The translations under genes and the position numbers were made by a program. Shown here one piece after another: positions 46,025 through 54,620 of a stretch of DNA of 64,000 nucleotides; positions within the stretch are counted from its first letter, which is position 1, and every line of letters starts with the position of its first letter. The notes beneath the pieces were generated by a model. The model had not been told where the DNA came from. It made no database searches and saw only the letters and a list, made by a program, of their open reading frames with translations. The stretch comes from Cohaesibacter gelatinilyticus (GTDB lineage: Bacteria > Pseudomonadota > Alphaproteobacteria > Rhizobiales > Cohaesibacteraceae), in assembly GCF_900215605.1 (NCBI RefSeq), contig NZ_OBEL01000002.1, positions 1 to 64,000 on the forward strand, given 5' to 3'.

Positions 46025-46441
46025 ATGTCTTCTCAAGAAATCACGATCTACCACAATCCCAATTGTGGAACCTCTCGCAATGTACTGGCTATGATTCAAA
46101 AAGCAGGCATCGAGCCAACAATCATTGAATATCTGCAGACCCCACCATCGCGCGAAACACTCGTTTCACTCTTGGATGCCATGCCTATTTCCGTGCGTGA
46201 TGTATTACGCACCAAAGGCACGCCTTATGGCGAACTGGGCTTGGATAATATGGATTTGAGTGATGAAACCCTGATTGATGCCATGATGGAGCATCCAATC
46301 CTTATCAATCGTCCGATTGTCGTGACCAGAAACGCTGTGCGCCTATGCCGCCCGTCCGAAGCTGTATTGGACATTCTGGACGCAGATATCGGCACCTTCA
46401 CCAAGGAAGATGGCGAAATGGTTGCCAAGAAAGATCAATAA
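46025..46441 (+). CDS. arsC: Arsenate reductase, glutaredoxin-coupled
   Basis: ArsC reduces arsenate to arsenite using glutathione and glutaredoxin. The 138-residue protein has the family start [13 protein letters not shown] with catalytic Cys12-region and the later LINRPIVVT segment with conserved Arg. It lies 29 nt after arsR and 1 nt before arsH. Arsenite would still need export, but no arsB or acr3 gene is next to it. Confidence 0.95.
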   Translation: MSSQEITIYHNPNCGTSRNVLAMIQKAGIEPTIIEYLQTPPSRETLVSLLDAMPISVRDVLRTKGTPYGELGLDNMDLSDETLIDAMMEHPILINRPIVVTRNAVRLCRPSEAVLDILDADIGTFTKEDGEMVAKKDQ

Positions 46442-46442
46442 A

Positions 46443-47180
46443 ATGGATAAAATCATAGATTGTGATGTCTTGAGCAATCATCTGGCCGATGAAACCTTCA
46501 TGCGTCCACTAGATGTCAGCTATCTGGCACCAGCGGATGATTCTGGCCATGCACCGCGTATTCTGCTGCTTTATGGCTCTTTGCGCGAGCGCTCATTCTC
46601 GCGACTTGTATCAGAGGAAGCAACTCGCTTGCTAACCGCAATGGGCGCTGAAACCCGCACCTTCAACCCATCGGGCCTGCCATTGCCCGATGAGACCGAT
46701 GCCACCCACCCCAAGGTGCAGGAGCTACGTGATCTTGCAGCATGGGCGGAAGGTATGATTTGGGTATCACCAGAACGACATGGTGCCATGACGGGTATCA
46801 TGAAGGCTCAGATCGACTGGATCCCACTATCATTGGGCGCTGTGCGCCCAACCCAGGGCAAAACCCTTGCTTTGATGCAGGTCTGTGGTGGCTCGCAAAG
46901 CTTCAATGCTGTCAATCAGATGCGTATCTTGGGACGCTGGATGAGAATGATCACCATTCCCAACCAATCCTCTATTCCAAAGGCTTTCACTGAATTTGGT
47001 GATGACAATCGCATCAAGCCCTCCCCTTACTACAATCGCATCATTGATGTCTGCGAAGAGCTTATGAAATTCACATATATGACGCGCACCCGTTCTGACT
47101 ATCTGGTGGATCGTTACTCCGAGCGCGTGGAAAGTGGGCAGGAGCTGATAAACCGGGTTAATTCCACCCCGAGCCGCTGA
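46443..47180 (+). CDS. arsH: ArsH, NADPH-dependent FMN reductase
   Basis: ArsH is a flavoprotein that oxidises trivalent organoarsenicals and has related reductase activities. The 245-residue protein (ATG 46443, one base after the arsC stop) has the flavodoxin-like start [16 protein letters not shown] near residue 40 and the [12 protein letters not shown] segment near 112. The C-terminal region [18 protein letters not shown] is typical of ArsH. It is translationally linked to arsC and ends before a terminator. Confidence 0.94.
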   Translation: MDKIIDCDVLSNHLADETFMRPLDVSYLAPADDSGHAPRILLLYGSLRERSFSRLVSEEATRLLTAMGAETRTFNPSGLPLPDETDATHPKVQELRDLAAWAEGMIWVSPERHGAMTGIMKAQIDWIPLSLGAVRPTQGKTLALMQVCGGSQSFNAVNQMRILGRWMRMITIPNQSSIPKAFTEFGDDNRIKPSPYYNRIIDVCEELMKFTYMTRTRSDYLVDRYSERVESGQELINRVNSTPSR

Positions 47181-47190
47181 TTGAGATATC

Positions 47191-47218
47191 AAAAAGCCCG
47201 GTTACTGCCGGGCTTTCT
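47191..47218. terminator. Terminator between arsH and convergent gene
   Basis: AAAGCCCGG/CCGGGCTTT stem with a 6-nt loop; the stronger T tract is on the minus strand. Confidence 0.85.
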
Positions 47219-47242
47219 AAACTTTTGAAGTCAGGACTTCCT

Positions 47243-47698
47243 CTACTCGCAAGGCCCATCCAGCGTCTTGGCATAAGTGGCAATAACTGCATCCCACTTC
47301 GATTTTTCTTCCCTTGGGAACTGAAAATGGATGTGGTGCATCGGGCCATTGGCACAGCCCCTCACCCGGACATAGAAAATACTCTCACCTTCATGACCCG
47401 AGAGGACAAACCAGTCTTTCTTGCCAGCTTTGTAAGTGATGGTTTCAAAGGATTTGGAGAGTTCTTTTCGATAGCCGGCAAGTCCACCGCCCCATATATT
47501 GTGGGAGCCATAGATAGAAATTGTACCTTCCAAACCGGAACGGGAAAAATGATAACCATCTCCATTTTCCGGAGCCTGCAATGGTGCAACATCCATCGGC
47601 AGAGAGGCTGATGTTCCAAACCTGCTATTGGCATATCGCAACTCATCAGCCAAAGTCGGCCCGCCAAGACAAAGAATAGCAATCAACACTCTCAGCAT
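47243..47698 (-). CDS. Hypothetical small exported protein
   Basis: I do not recognise the family. From ATG 47698, with a perfect AAGGAGG 6 nt upstream, it is a 151-residue protein with a signal peptide (MLRVLIAILCLGGPTLADE, cleavage near 19) and a compact mature domain. Two cysteines (VRGCANG and the C-terminal GPCE) may form a disulfide. The frame is open 12 codons further upstream but without a ribosome site. It stands alone, convergent to arsH. Confidence 0.75.
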   Translation of the reverse strand: MLRVLIAILCLGGPTLADELRYANSRFGTSASLPMDVAPLQAPENGDGYHFSRSGLEGTISIYGSHNIWGGGLAGYRKELSKSFETITYKAGKKDWFVLSGHEGESIFYVRVRGCANGPMHHIHFQFPREEKSKWDAVIATYAKTLDGPCE

Positions 47699-47778
47699 AG
47701 GAAACCTCCTTATCCCTGACCGGGATTGTTTCATAGTGCCCGACTTAAAAGTCTCTGGATGAGATTTATAAAGAACGA

Positions 47779-47816
47779 GTTCTTATCCGAAAAGTCTGCA
47801 ACTTTTCGGGAACGCG
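47779..47816 (-). repeat. Dispersed palindromic repeat, copy 3
   Basis: CCGAAAAGT (47787-47795) and ACTTTTCGG (47801-47809) form a perfect 9-bp stem with loop CTGCA. Read on the minus strand it matches copy 1 (8841-8881), including the flanking TTCCCGAAAAGTTG and ACTTTTCGGA(T/C)AAGAA. Confidence 0.7.
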
Positions 47817-47829
47817 CTGCAGGCTGCAT

Positions 47830-47924
47830 GTCCTGCCCTCTCCCCCTCCCAAACCGCCCCCTAAAAGTACCAAGAGGGTACCATGACGGGTGAGATGCAG
47901 GGGGGAGAGGGTTTGGCTCAGGAC
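47830..47924. repeat. 95-nt imperfect palindrome, C-rich/G-rich
   Basis: GTCCTG plus CCCTCTCCCCC (47830-47846) pairs with GGGGGAGAGGG (47901-47911) and CAGGAC (47919-47924), leaving a 7-nt bulge. The middle holds a second hairpin, GTACC/GGTAC (47867-47881). It follows directly on repeat copy 3. Confidence 0.5.
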
Positions 47925-47953
47925 TTTGAAATCAGTCTCTTATAGAGTGCCAA

Positions 47954-47985
47954 TAAAAAGCCCGGTTTGAAACCGGGCCTTTTGT
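47954..47985 (-). terminator. Terminator after the PaaK-like gene
   Basis: AGCCCGGTT/AACCGGGC stem with one bulge and a minus-strand T tract, 25 nt past the stop. It ends the transport cluster that begins near 56.6 kb. Confidence 0.85.
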
Positions 47986-48007
47986 ATCTGTGACATGTAA
48001 ACGCAAC

Positions 48008-49243
48008 TTACGAGTAATCACGCTCATCAACAATGACCTGTCCGTCATTGGGAAGGCTGCCAGCAGGAACCAGATTGACCACCCCTTTGAGCTTGGTCAC
48101 ATCCTTCAAGGCTTCGCTCATTTCCTTTTGGAAGCCCTCGGTCTGATCGGATGTCGCCACCTGCAAAGTCATCACATCTTGCTCCTCCGCACGGGAAACC
48201 GTCAAGCGCAGACGATCCACACGATCAAAGCGCTTCAACAGCACATTGATCTGGGCAGGATCGACAAACATGCCCTTGATCTTGCAGCGCTGATCCGCAC
48301 GGCCCATCCAGCCTTTGATCCGCATGCCGGTCCGACCGCACGAACTGGTACCTTCCATCATGGCAGACAGATCACCGGTGCCAAAGCGGATAAGCGGATA
48401 GGTCTCGCTGAAACAGGTGACGACCAACTCACCCACTTCGCCCGGAGCCACCGGCTCATCAGTGCCGGGGCGCACGATCTCGACAATGATATCCTCATTA
48501 ACCAGCATGCCTTCCAAAGACGATGTTTCATAGGCAATAACGCCCAGATCAGCAGTGGCATAGCATTGGTAGGTCTCCACACCGCGGGCTGTATATTCAT
48601 CGCGTAAGGATGGGAACAACGCCCCACCAGACACCATGGCCTTTTTCACGCTATCAAGCTTCACGCCCATGTCGTCGGCCTTGTCCAGAATGACCTTCAG
48701 ATAATCCGGTGTGCCAATATAGGCAGATGGTTGCAGCATGGACATGGCTTCCACCTGCACCTCGGTATTTCCAACTCCAGCCGGGAAGACCGCACAGCCA
48801 AGAGCACGGGCACTCTCATCCAGAATGAAACCACCAGGGGTCATGTGATACGCAAAGGCATTATGAACGATATCACCCTTGCGAAACCCTGCTGTATGCA
48901 GAGCCCGTGCACCACGCCATGGATCCGCTGCCATGCCCTGAGGCTCCCAGATCGGGCCAGGAGACATGAAGACACGATTCCACTGGGACGGATCCCCCAT
49001 CACAAACCCACCAAAAGGTGGCTTGGCTTTCTGGCAGGCCTGCAAATGACTTTTACGCAGGACCGGCACCTCAGCCAGCGCTTCGCGACTGGTAATCGTC
49101 GCAGGATCGATATTTTTCAGAAAGTCAGCCCAGCCGGGCGCCCCAGCTTTTACCTTTTCCAGAAAGGCGGGCATTTTGGCGAAGAGAGCCGCTTCTCGGG
49201 CATCAGATGCCTGATTATCACGCTCATCAAAAAATTCTGACAT
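48008..49243 (-). CDS. PaaK-like (phenylacetate-CoA ligase family) protein, atypical
   Basis: The 411-residue protein is close in size and order to PaaK: AYHMTPGGFILDESARALG near 131, VSGGALFPSLRDEY near 206, the RFGTGDLS motif near 311 and a C-terminal subdomain after CKIKGMFVDPAQI. The usual P-loop SSGTTGKPT is replaced by FMSPGPIWEPQG, and the usual C-terminal end of PaaK is also altered. It may have a weak or changed activity, or act on preformed adenylates or CoA esters. GGGAG precedes ATG 49243. It is the last gene of the Liv-type cluster. Confidence 0.8.
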   Translation of the reverse strand: MSEFFDERDNQASDAREAALFAKMPAFLEKVKAGAPGWADFLKNIDPATITSREALAEVPVLRKSHLQACQKAKPPFGGFVMGDPSQWNRVFMSPGPIWEPQGMAADPWRGARALHTAGFRKGDIVHNAFAYHMTPGGFILDESARALGCAVFPAGVGNTEVQVEAMSMLQPSAYIGTPDYLKVILDKADDMGVKLDSVKKAMVSGGALFPSLRDEYTARGVETYQCYATADLGVIAYETSSLEGMLVNEDIIVEIVRPGTDEPVAPGEVGELVVTCFSETYPLIRFGTGDLSAMMEGTSSCGRTGMRIKGWMGRADQRCKIKGMFVDPAQINVLLKRFDRVDRLRLTVSRAEEQDVMTLQVATSDQTEGFQKEMSEALKDVTKLKGVVNLVPAGSLPNDGQVIVDERDYS

Positions 49244-49366
49244 ATCCCACTCCCGGACATTAATTCTGGTTTCTCAATATCAAACCAGGTCTTGGTCAAA
49301 GAAAAAGGCAGGCAATGTCTTTTCTCGCCTACCTTTGAAAATCGTCAATCCTATATCTGACAGGAA

Positions 49367-50185
49367 TCAGGCCAACCAGCGCTTACGACGCTTGTAATGC
49401 TTCACATCGCGGAAGGATTTCTGACCATCGCCGCCAACACCAAGATAGAATTCCTTCACGTCCTGGTTCTCGGAAAGTTCCTTGGCCTCGCCATCCATCA
49501 CGACGCGCCCACCTTCCAGAATGTAACCGTAAGATGCGTAGCGCAGGGCAACAGAGGTGTTCTGCTCAGCCAGAAGGAAGGACACGCCTTCTTTCTCGTT
49601 CAGCTGCTTCACAATCTCAAAGATCTCTTCCACCAACTGTGGGGCCAGACCCATCGATGGCTCATCCAGCAAAATCATGGACGGACCTGCCATCATCGCG
49701 CGGCCAATGGCGCACATCTGTTGCTCGCCACCGGATGTATAACCAGCCTGAGATTGACGACGCTCACGAAGACGAGGGAAATAGTCATACACCATTTCCA
49801 GATCGCGCTTAATAGCTGCGCTACCGTCTTTACGGGTATAGGCACCGGTCAGAAGATTTTCTTCAATGGACAGATGGCCAAAGCAATGGCGACCTTCCAT
49901 GACCTGAATACAACCACGACGTACCAGATCATTCGGACTAAGGGCCTGAACCTCTTCGCCCTGAAATTCGATGGAGCCTTTGGTCACATCACCACGCTCC
50001 GCACCAAGCAGGTTTGAAATGGCCTTCAAGGTGGTGGTTTTACCAGCGCCGTTGGCGCCCAGCAGCGCCACAATGCCGCCGCGCGGAACGGTAAGTGACA
50101 CCCCTTTAAGAACAAGGATCACATGATCATAGATCACTTCAATATTGTTCACCGATAGAATCGTGTTGTCTGTCGCGTCACTCAC
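49367..50185 (-). CDS. livF: Branched-chain-type ABC transporter ATPase (LivF-like)
   Basis: The 272-residue ATPase has Walker A GANGAGKTT near 39, signature YTSGGEQQMCAIGRAM near 148 and Walker B MILLDEPSMGL near 171. It is slightly longer than typical LivF, with a basic C-terminal tail (HYKRRKRWLA). It starts at GTG 50185, with AGGAGG 8 nt upstream. It works with LivG, LivH, LivM and the binding protein encoded upstream. A perfect hairpin lies in the gap from livK. Confidence 0.92.
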   Translation of the reverse strand: MSDATDNTILSVNNIEVIYDHVILVLKGVSLTVPRGGIVALLGANGAGKTTTLKAISNLLGAERGDVTKGSIEFQGEEVQALSPNDLVRRGCIQVMEGRHCFGHLSIEENLLTGAYTRKDGSAAIKRDLEMVYDYFPRLRERRQSQAGYTSGGEQQMCAIGRAMMAGPSMILLDEPSMGLAPQLVEEIFEIVKQLNEKEGVSFLLAEQNTSVALRYASYGYILEGGRVVMDGEAKELSENQDVKEFYLGVGGDGQKSFRDVKHYKRRKRWLA

Positions 50186-50313
50186 AACTCATTCCTCCTA
50201 AACACAAACCCGGCGCGTGATCGCAAGCCTGTCGGTCATGTCATCAATTCCTGGATCGAGACTTCTTGAATCGACAAGACATCTCTCACCGCATATTTGT
50301 TTTTTGATTATGG

Positions 50314-50339
50314 GGTCTGCGCCCTGTTGGGCGCAGACC
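50314..50339. other. Perfect stem-loop between livK and livF
   Basis: An 11-bp stem (50314-50324 with 50329-50339) and a 4-nt loop, directly after the livK stop codon. No T tract follows on the minus strand. It may protect the 3' end of an abundant livK message. Confidence 0.7.
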
Positions 50340-50346
50340 AGTATCA

Positions 50347-51672
50347 TTATTTGCAATCGCGTACAGCGATGTTGTTCTCTTTGGCATAAGCCTCGGAGTC
50401 AGCCTTGATCAATGGAGTGGTTACATCATCCATTGGCTCGACAAAGTCGGTGATGATGGACCATTTCTTGGCATTGGCATCCCACTGCTGCAGAGCAATC
50501 TTGGAAGGACCACGATGGTCAGCACAAGACAGTTTCACAGCACCAGTGAAGTTTGGAAGGCCCAGTTCTGCCCAACGAGCATCAGAGATTTCCAGACCTT
50601 CGAAGGCTTTCTGCATCATAGGGCCAGTTGGGGTTTTGGTGTCGTTGTCAGCCATTGCCTTGCGGATAGCTTCAGAGACAACTGCACCGGCATAAACACC
50701 GCGGTTGTAGTGGGTTTCACCGATACGTGGCTCAAATGCAGCATCGACTGCTTTGCCGCCGCCATATACATAGGTTTTGATATCAGCATGTGCTGGGAAG
50801 TCAGCACCAACAGCGGTAAAGACAACCGACTTGTAGCCATGCGCATCTTTACCAGCTGGCAGCACGTCATTCTCGCCACCGGACCACCAAACACCTACGA
50901 ACTTATCCATTGGGAAACGGATGGACGCAGCTTCCTTGATGGCAACCTGGTTCATGACACCCCAGCCCCACATCAGGACCCAGTCCGGACGATTGCGACG
51001 AACCTGCAACCAAGTCGCTTTCTGCTCCTGACCTGGATGGTCAACAGGCAACAACGTCAACTCAAAGCCCATTTTCTCAGCCAGAGCTTCCAGCGTACGG
51101 ATAGGCTCCTTGCCATAAGCGGAGTTATGATAAACCAGAGCAATCTTCTTGCCCTTCAGTTTGTCAGCGCCGCCTTCGCTGTCGATCACATGCTTGATCG
51201 CAACAGTCGCACCATCCCAGTAGGTTGCTGGTGGGTTGAAGACATATTCAAAGACTTCACCGTTACGAGCAGATGTACGACCATAGCCGATGGTAACCAG
51301 AGGAATCTTGTCAGCGGTTACTTTCGGGATCAGCTGGTAGGTAATACCGGTGGACAGTGGCAGATAAGCCAGAGCGCCTGAGCCAACATTCTTGGTTTTC
51401 TCGTAGCATTCAACGCCTTTTTTGGTGTTGTAGCCGGTTTCGCATGGCACAACCTTGGCTTTCACACCATTGATGCCACCATCACGCTCGTTGAGCATGG
51501 TGAAGAAATCTGCATATCCATTGGCATAAGGAATGCCGCCTGGCGCATACGGGCCAGTACGATAATCCAGTGATGGCAAGATCAACTCATTGTCAGCAGC
51601 CTGAGCTGCAACTGGAGCAATCAAGCTTGCTGCCAACAGGCCAGCGGCAAGTTTCGCCTTGGAAAATTTCAT
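50347..51672 (-). CDS. livK: ABC transporter substrate-binding protein (LivK-like)
   Basis: From ATG 51672 (MKFSKAKLAAGLLAASL), with GAGGAA upstream, this is a 441-residue periplasmic binding protein with a Sec signal cut near residue 25 (VAAQA-ADNE). It belongs to the type-1 Peripla_BP_6 family. It is longer than leucine-binding LivK proteins (about 370) and resembles the binding proteins of aromatic or fatty-acid-like uptake clusters. Three mature Cys residues are near VPCETGYN, ECYEKT and LSCADH. Its place between two CoA ligase genes suggests an organic acid rather than an amino acid. Confidence 0.9.
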   Translation of the reverse strand: MKFSKAKLAAGLLAASLIAPVAAQAADNELILPSLDYRTGPYAPGGIPYANGYADFFTMLNERDGGINGVKAKVVPCETGYNTKKGVECYEKTKNVGSGALAYLPLSTGITYQLIPKVTADKIPLVTIGYGRTSARNGEVFEYVFNPPATYWDGATVAIKHVIDSEGGADKLKGKKIALVYHNSAYGKEPIRTLEALAEKMGFELTLLPVDHPGQEQKATWLQVRRNRPDWVLMWGWGVMNQVAIKEAASIRFPMDKFVGVWWSGGENDVLPAGKDAHGYKSVVFTAVGADFPAHADIKTYVYGGGKAVDAAFEPRIGETHYNRGVYAGAVVSEAIRKAMADNDTKTPTGPMMQKAFEGLEISDARWAELGLPNFTGAVKLSCADHRGPSKIALQQWDANAKKWSIITDFVEPMDDVTTPLIKADSEAYAKENNIAVRDCK

Positions 51673-51755
51673 TTTCGTTCCTCCGATTAAAGTGCTCCCC
51701 ATGTTCTTTTATTGGGTAAACACTCCTCTACTAATGAAAGGTGATAGGGGCTATG

Positions 51756-51775
51756 CCCGCACTGGTTAGTGCGGG
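51756..51775. other. Stem-loop at the livM stop codon
   Basis: CCCGCACT/AGTGCGGG with loop GGTT includes the livM stop codon. With the hairpin at 50314 it flanks livK on both sides, as expected if livK is expressed at a different level from its neighbours. Confidence 0.6.
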
Positions 51776-52842
51776 AATGGCCAAATGCGTAGTTTCTCTT
51801 TCGTGATCTGCCACAGACGAGCCAAGCCGTGTGGTTCAACGATCAGGAAGAAGATGATCAGGCCACCCATCAGGATGATCTGCAGATGCTCTGCCATTGC
51901 CGTCGAAAGCCCCAGGGAATCCACCATGAAGTTTTTGAAGGCAATCGGGAACAACCAAAGAAAGGCAGCACCCAGGAAAGAGCCAAGAATGGTTCCCAAA
52001 CCGCCCACGATGATCATGAACAGAATGAGAAAGGATTGATCGATGCCAAATGCTTCGGTTGGTTCGGCTGCACCCAGCCATACGCCGAAGTAGAGAGCAC
52101 CACCCATGCCGATCAGGAATGAAGAGACGGCAAAGGCTGACAATTTGGTGGTCAGCGGACGCACACCGATCAACTCGGCCGCGATATCCATATCGCGAAT
52201 TGCCATCCACTGGCGGCCGATACGACCGCGGACAATATTCTTTGTTACCAGAGCAGCAAGCACCACAATGGTCAAACAGAAGAAATACTTATACAGGATC
52301 GGCGCATTCGGCCCGGTAACAGGGAACATCAGGGCATACCGCTCAGGCGCATTGATCTGTCCGGTTGCAGAATAGTTGTAGAACCACTCTACCTTGTTCA
52401 CAAGCCAGATAATGAAGAATTGCGCTGCCAGTGTCGCCACAGCCAGATAGAAGCCCTTGATCCGCAAGCTCGGCAAACCGAACAGGGAGCCCACGATCGC
52501 AGTGATCAGACCTGACATCAGCACCACAACGGTGAAATCAAGCCCCGGGAAGGATGTCATCAACTTGAAGGATGCATAGGATCCAACCGCCATGAAAGCG
52601 GCAGTACCCAGCGAGATTTGCCCGCAATAACCCACCAGAACATTCAAACCCATCGCAATCAGCGCATAGATCAGAAGCGGCAGGAAGATCGCATTGCCCC
52701 AATAGTCATCCACGGTGAAAGGGACCACGAAGAAGGCAAGAGCCAGCAGGATCATAATACCGTAGCGATCCTGCGCAATCGGGAAGATAGCCCGATCATC
52801 CGAATAGTTGGTCTTGAATTGACCAGTTTCGCGATAGAACAT
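51766..52842 (-). CDS. livM: ABC transporter permease (LivM-like)
   Basis: The 358-residue inner-membrane permease has about ten TM helices and the EAA-type loop region near FGIDQSFLILFMIIVGGLGT (residue 265 on). ALIAMGLNVLVGYCGQISLG near 60 is typical of LivM. It starts 3 nt after the livH stop, so the two permeases are translated together. With LivH it forms the channel of the importer. Confidence 0.93.
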   Translation of the reverse strand: MFYRETGQFKTNYSDDRAIFPIAQDRYGIMILLALAFFVVPFTVDDYWGNAIFLPLLIYALIAMGLNVLVGYCGQISLGTAAFMAVGSYASFKLMTSFPGLDFTVVVLMSGLITAIVGSLFGLPSLRIKGFYLAVATLAAQFFIIWLVNKVEWFYNYSATGQINAPERYALMFPVTGPNAPILYKYFFCLTIVVLAALVTKNIVRGRIGRQWMAIRDMDIAAELIGVRPLTTKLSAFAVSSFLIGMGGALYFGVWLGAAEPTEAFGIDQSFLILFMIIVGGLGTILGSFLGAAFLWLFPIAFKNFMVDSLGLSTAMAEHLQIILMGGLIIFFLIVEPHGLARLWQITKEKLRIWPFPH

Positions 52843-52845
52843 CTG

Positions 52846-53742
52846 TTAAACCCTTTCGATGATCTTTTCGCCAAACAGACCCTGCGGACGGACCAGCAGG
52901 AAGGCGAGAGCCAACATATAGGCGAACCAGTTCTCAACGGCACCACCAACAAACGGCCCCATGTAAACTTCAGCAACTTTTTCGCCAACACCAATGATCA
53001 GTCCACCGATGATCGCACCTGGAATGGAAGTAAAGCCACCAAGGATAAGAACTGGCAGGGCTTTCAGGGCGATCAGGGACAGCGAGAACTGAACCCCGGA
53101 CTTGGACCCCCACATGATACCGGCAACAAGAGCCACGATACCTGCAACAGACCAAACGATAACCCAAATGGTGTTCAGGGAAATGCCAACCGACAATGCT
53201 GCCTGATGGTCATCAGCCACCGCACGAAGCGCACGGCCAACACGAGTTTTCTGGAAGAAGACCGCAAGAGCTGCCACCAAAACAGAAGCGATAACCGCAG
53301 CAACGACTTCCAATTTTTCAAGATAGATATTGAATTCGTCGAGCAGATAGTCAAACGCGCCGCTTGGAAGACCAATATCAAGCACCTTGACGTCGGAACC
53401 CCACATCAGATCGCCCAGGCCTTCCAGCACATAGGCAAGACCAATGGTCGCCATGAACAGGATGATTGGATCCTGGTTCACAAGATGGCGCAGCACCAAC
53501 CGTTCAATCAGCCAGGCCAGAAGGATCATAACGCCGACAGCAGCTGGCAATGCAAGCCAGACCGGAAGACCAAATTTCTCCTGAACGCCGACAAAGGTCA
53601 GAGCAGCAAACAGACACATAACGCCTTGAGCAAAGTTGAAAATGCCCGAGGCCTTGAAGATAAGTACGAAACCCAATGCGACCAGCGCATACATCACACC
53701 AGCCATCAAGCCGGATAAGACTGTTTCAATAAAGAAATTCAT
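52846..53742 (-). CDS. livH: ABC transporter permease (LivH-like)
   Basis: The 298-residue permease has eight predicted TM helices. It opens with the typical LivH run (SGLMAGVMYALVALGFVLIF) and has the cytoplasmic coupling loop GRALRAVADDHQAALSVGI near 190. LILGGFTSIPGAIIGGLIIG near 235 matches the family. It lies 53 nt after livG and 3 nt before livM. Confidence 0.93.
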   Translation of the reverse strand: MNFFIETVLSGLMAGVMYALVALGFVLIFKASGIFNFAQGVMCLFAALTFVGVQEKFGLPVWLALPAAVGVMILLAWLIERLVLRHLVNQDPIILFMATIGLAYVLEGLGDLMWGSDVKVLDIGLPSGAFDYLLDEFNIYLEKLEVVAAVIASVLVAALAVFFQKTRVGRALRAVADDHQAALSVGISLNTIWVIVWSVAGIVALVAGIMWGSKSGVQFSLSLIALKALPVLILGGFTSIPGAIIGGLIIGVGEKVAEVYMGPFVGGAVENWFAYMLALAFLLVRPQGLFGEKIIERV

Positions 53743-53795
53743 GGATTAGCCTCATGAAGTTCATGATTACAAAAAAATGGATTTAACCAGATGAG

Positions 53796-54620
53796 TTAGT
53801 GACTTACGCCAAGGTAAGCATCGATAACCTCCTGGTTGGCCTGAACTTCTTTTGGAGGGCCATCACCAATTTTTTTACCGTAATCGAGTACGACCACACG
53901 GTCGGACAAATCCATGACAACACCCATGTCATGCTCGATGAGAGCAATCGTGGTGCCATAGCGCTGATTGGTCTCGATGATGAAGCGGGACATATCCTCT
54001 TTTTCTTCGAGGTTCATGCCCGCCATCGGCTCATCAAGAAGCAAGAGATCCGGCTCCATTGCCAGAGCGCGGGCCAGCTCCACTCGTTTTTGCAGACCGT
54101 AAGGCAGCTTGCCCACGGGCTTGTTACGAATATGCTGAATCTCGAGGAAATCGATGATCTCTTCCACTTTCGCGCGATGCTCGTTTTCTTCACGCAAGGC
54201 AGGGCCTTTATGGATGCATTGCCAAAGGAAATTGGACTTCATCTTCAAACCACGACCGGTCATCACATTGTCCAAGGTGGACATGCCCTTGAACAAAGCC
54301 ACGTTCTGGAAGGTGCGGGCGATGCCGGATTTTGCCGCTTCATGAGGCTTCATGCGGCGGCGCACTTTGCCCTGCCAATAGATTGTGCCTTCCTGAGGAT
54401 GGTAAAATCCATTGATCACGTTGAGCATTGACGTTTTGCCGGCACCGTTGGGCCCAATGATTGCGCGGATTTCCCCTCTATGAATATCAAAGGAAATATC
54501 CGTAATCGCCTTCACGCCGCCGAACGACAAGGAGACATGCTCCACAGCCAACATCATTTCCGGCTCTTTAGCCGTTGTTGATTCAGTCATCGCGTCACTC
54601 ACATTGGCTTGGAATGTCAT
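53796..54620 (-). CDS. livG: ABC transporter ATPase (LivG-like)
   Basis: The 274-residue ATPase has Walker A GPNGAGKTS near 57, signature LPYGLQKRVELARAL near 165 and Walker B LLLLDEPMAGMN near 187, followed by the LivG-type IEHDMGVVMDLSDRVVVLDYG. Its ATG at 54620 overlaps the stop of the upstream ligase as ATGA, which supports this start and translational coupling. An internal ATG at 54590 is the alternative. Confidence 0.93.
   Translation of the reverse strand: MTFQANVSDAMTESTTAKEPEMMLAVEHVSLSFGGVKAITDISFDIHRGEIRAIIGPNGAGKTSMLNVINGFYHPQEGTIYWQGKVRRRMKPHEAAKSGIARTFQNVALFKGMSTLDNVMTGRGLKMKSNFLWQCIHKGPALREENEHRAKVEEIIDFLEIQHIRNKPVGKLPYGLQKRVELARALAMEPDLLLLDEPMAGMNLEEKEDMSRFIIETNQRYGTTIALIEHDMGVVMDLSDRVVVLDYGKKIGDGPPKEVQANQEVIDAYLGVSH

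Noticed and set aside
52618-53718. Long open frame (366 codons) opposite livM and livH
   Set aside because: The translation is rich in His, Gln, Asn and Asp, as expected for the reverse of membrane-protein codons; no domain and no ribosome site.
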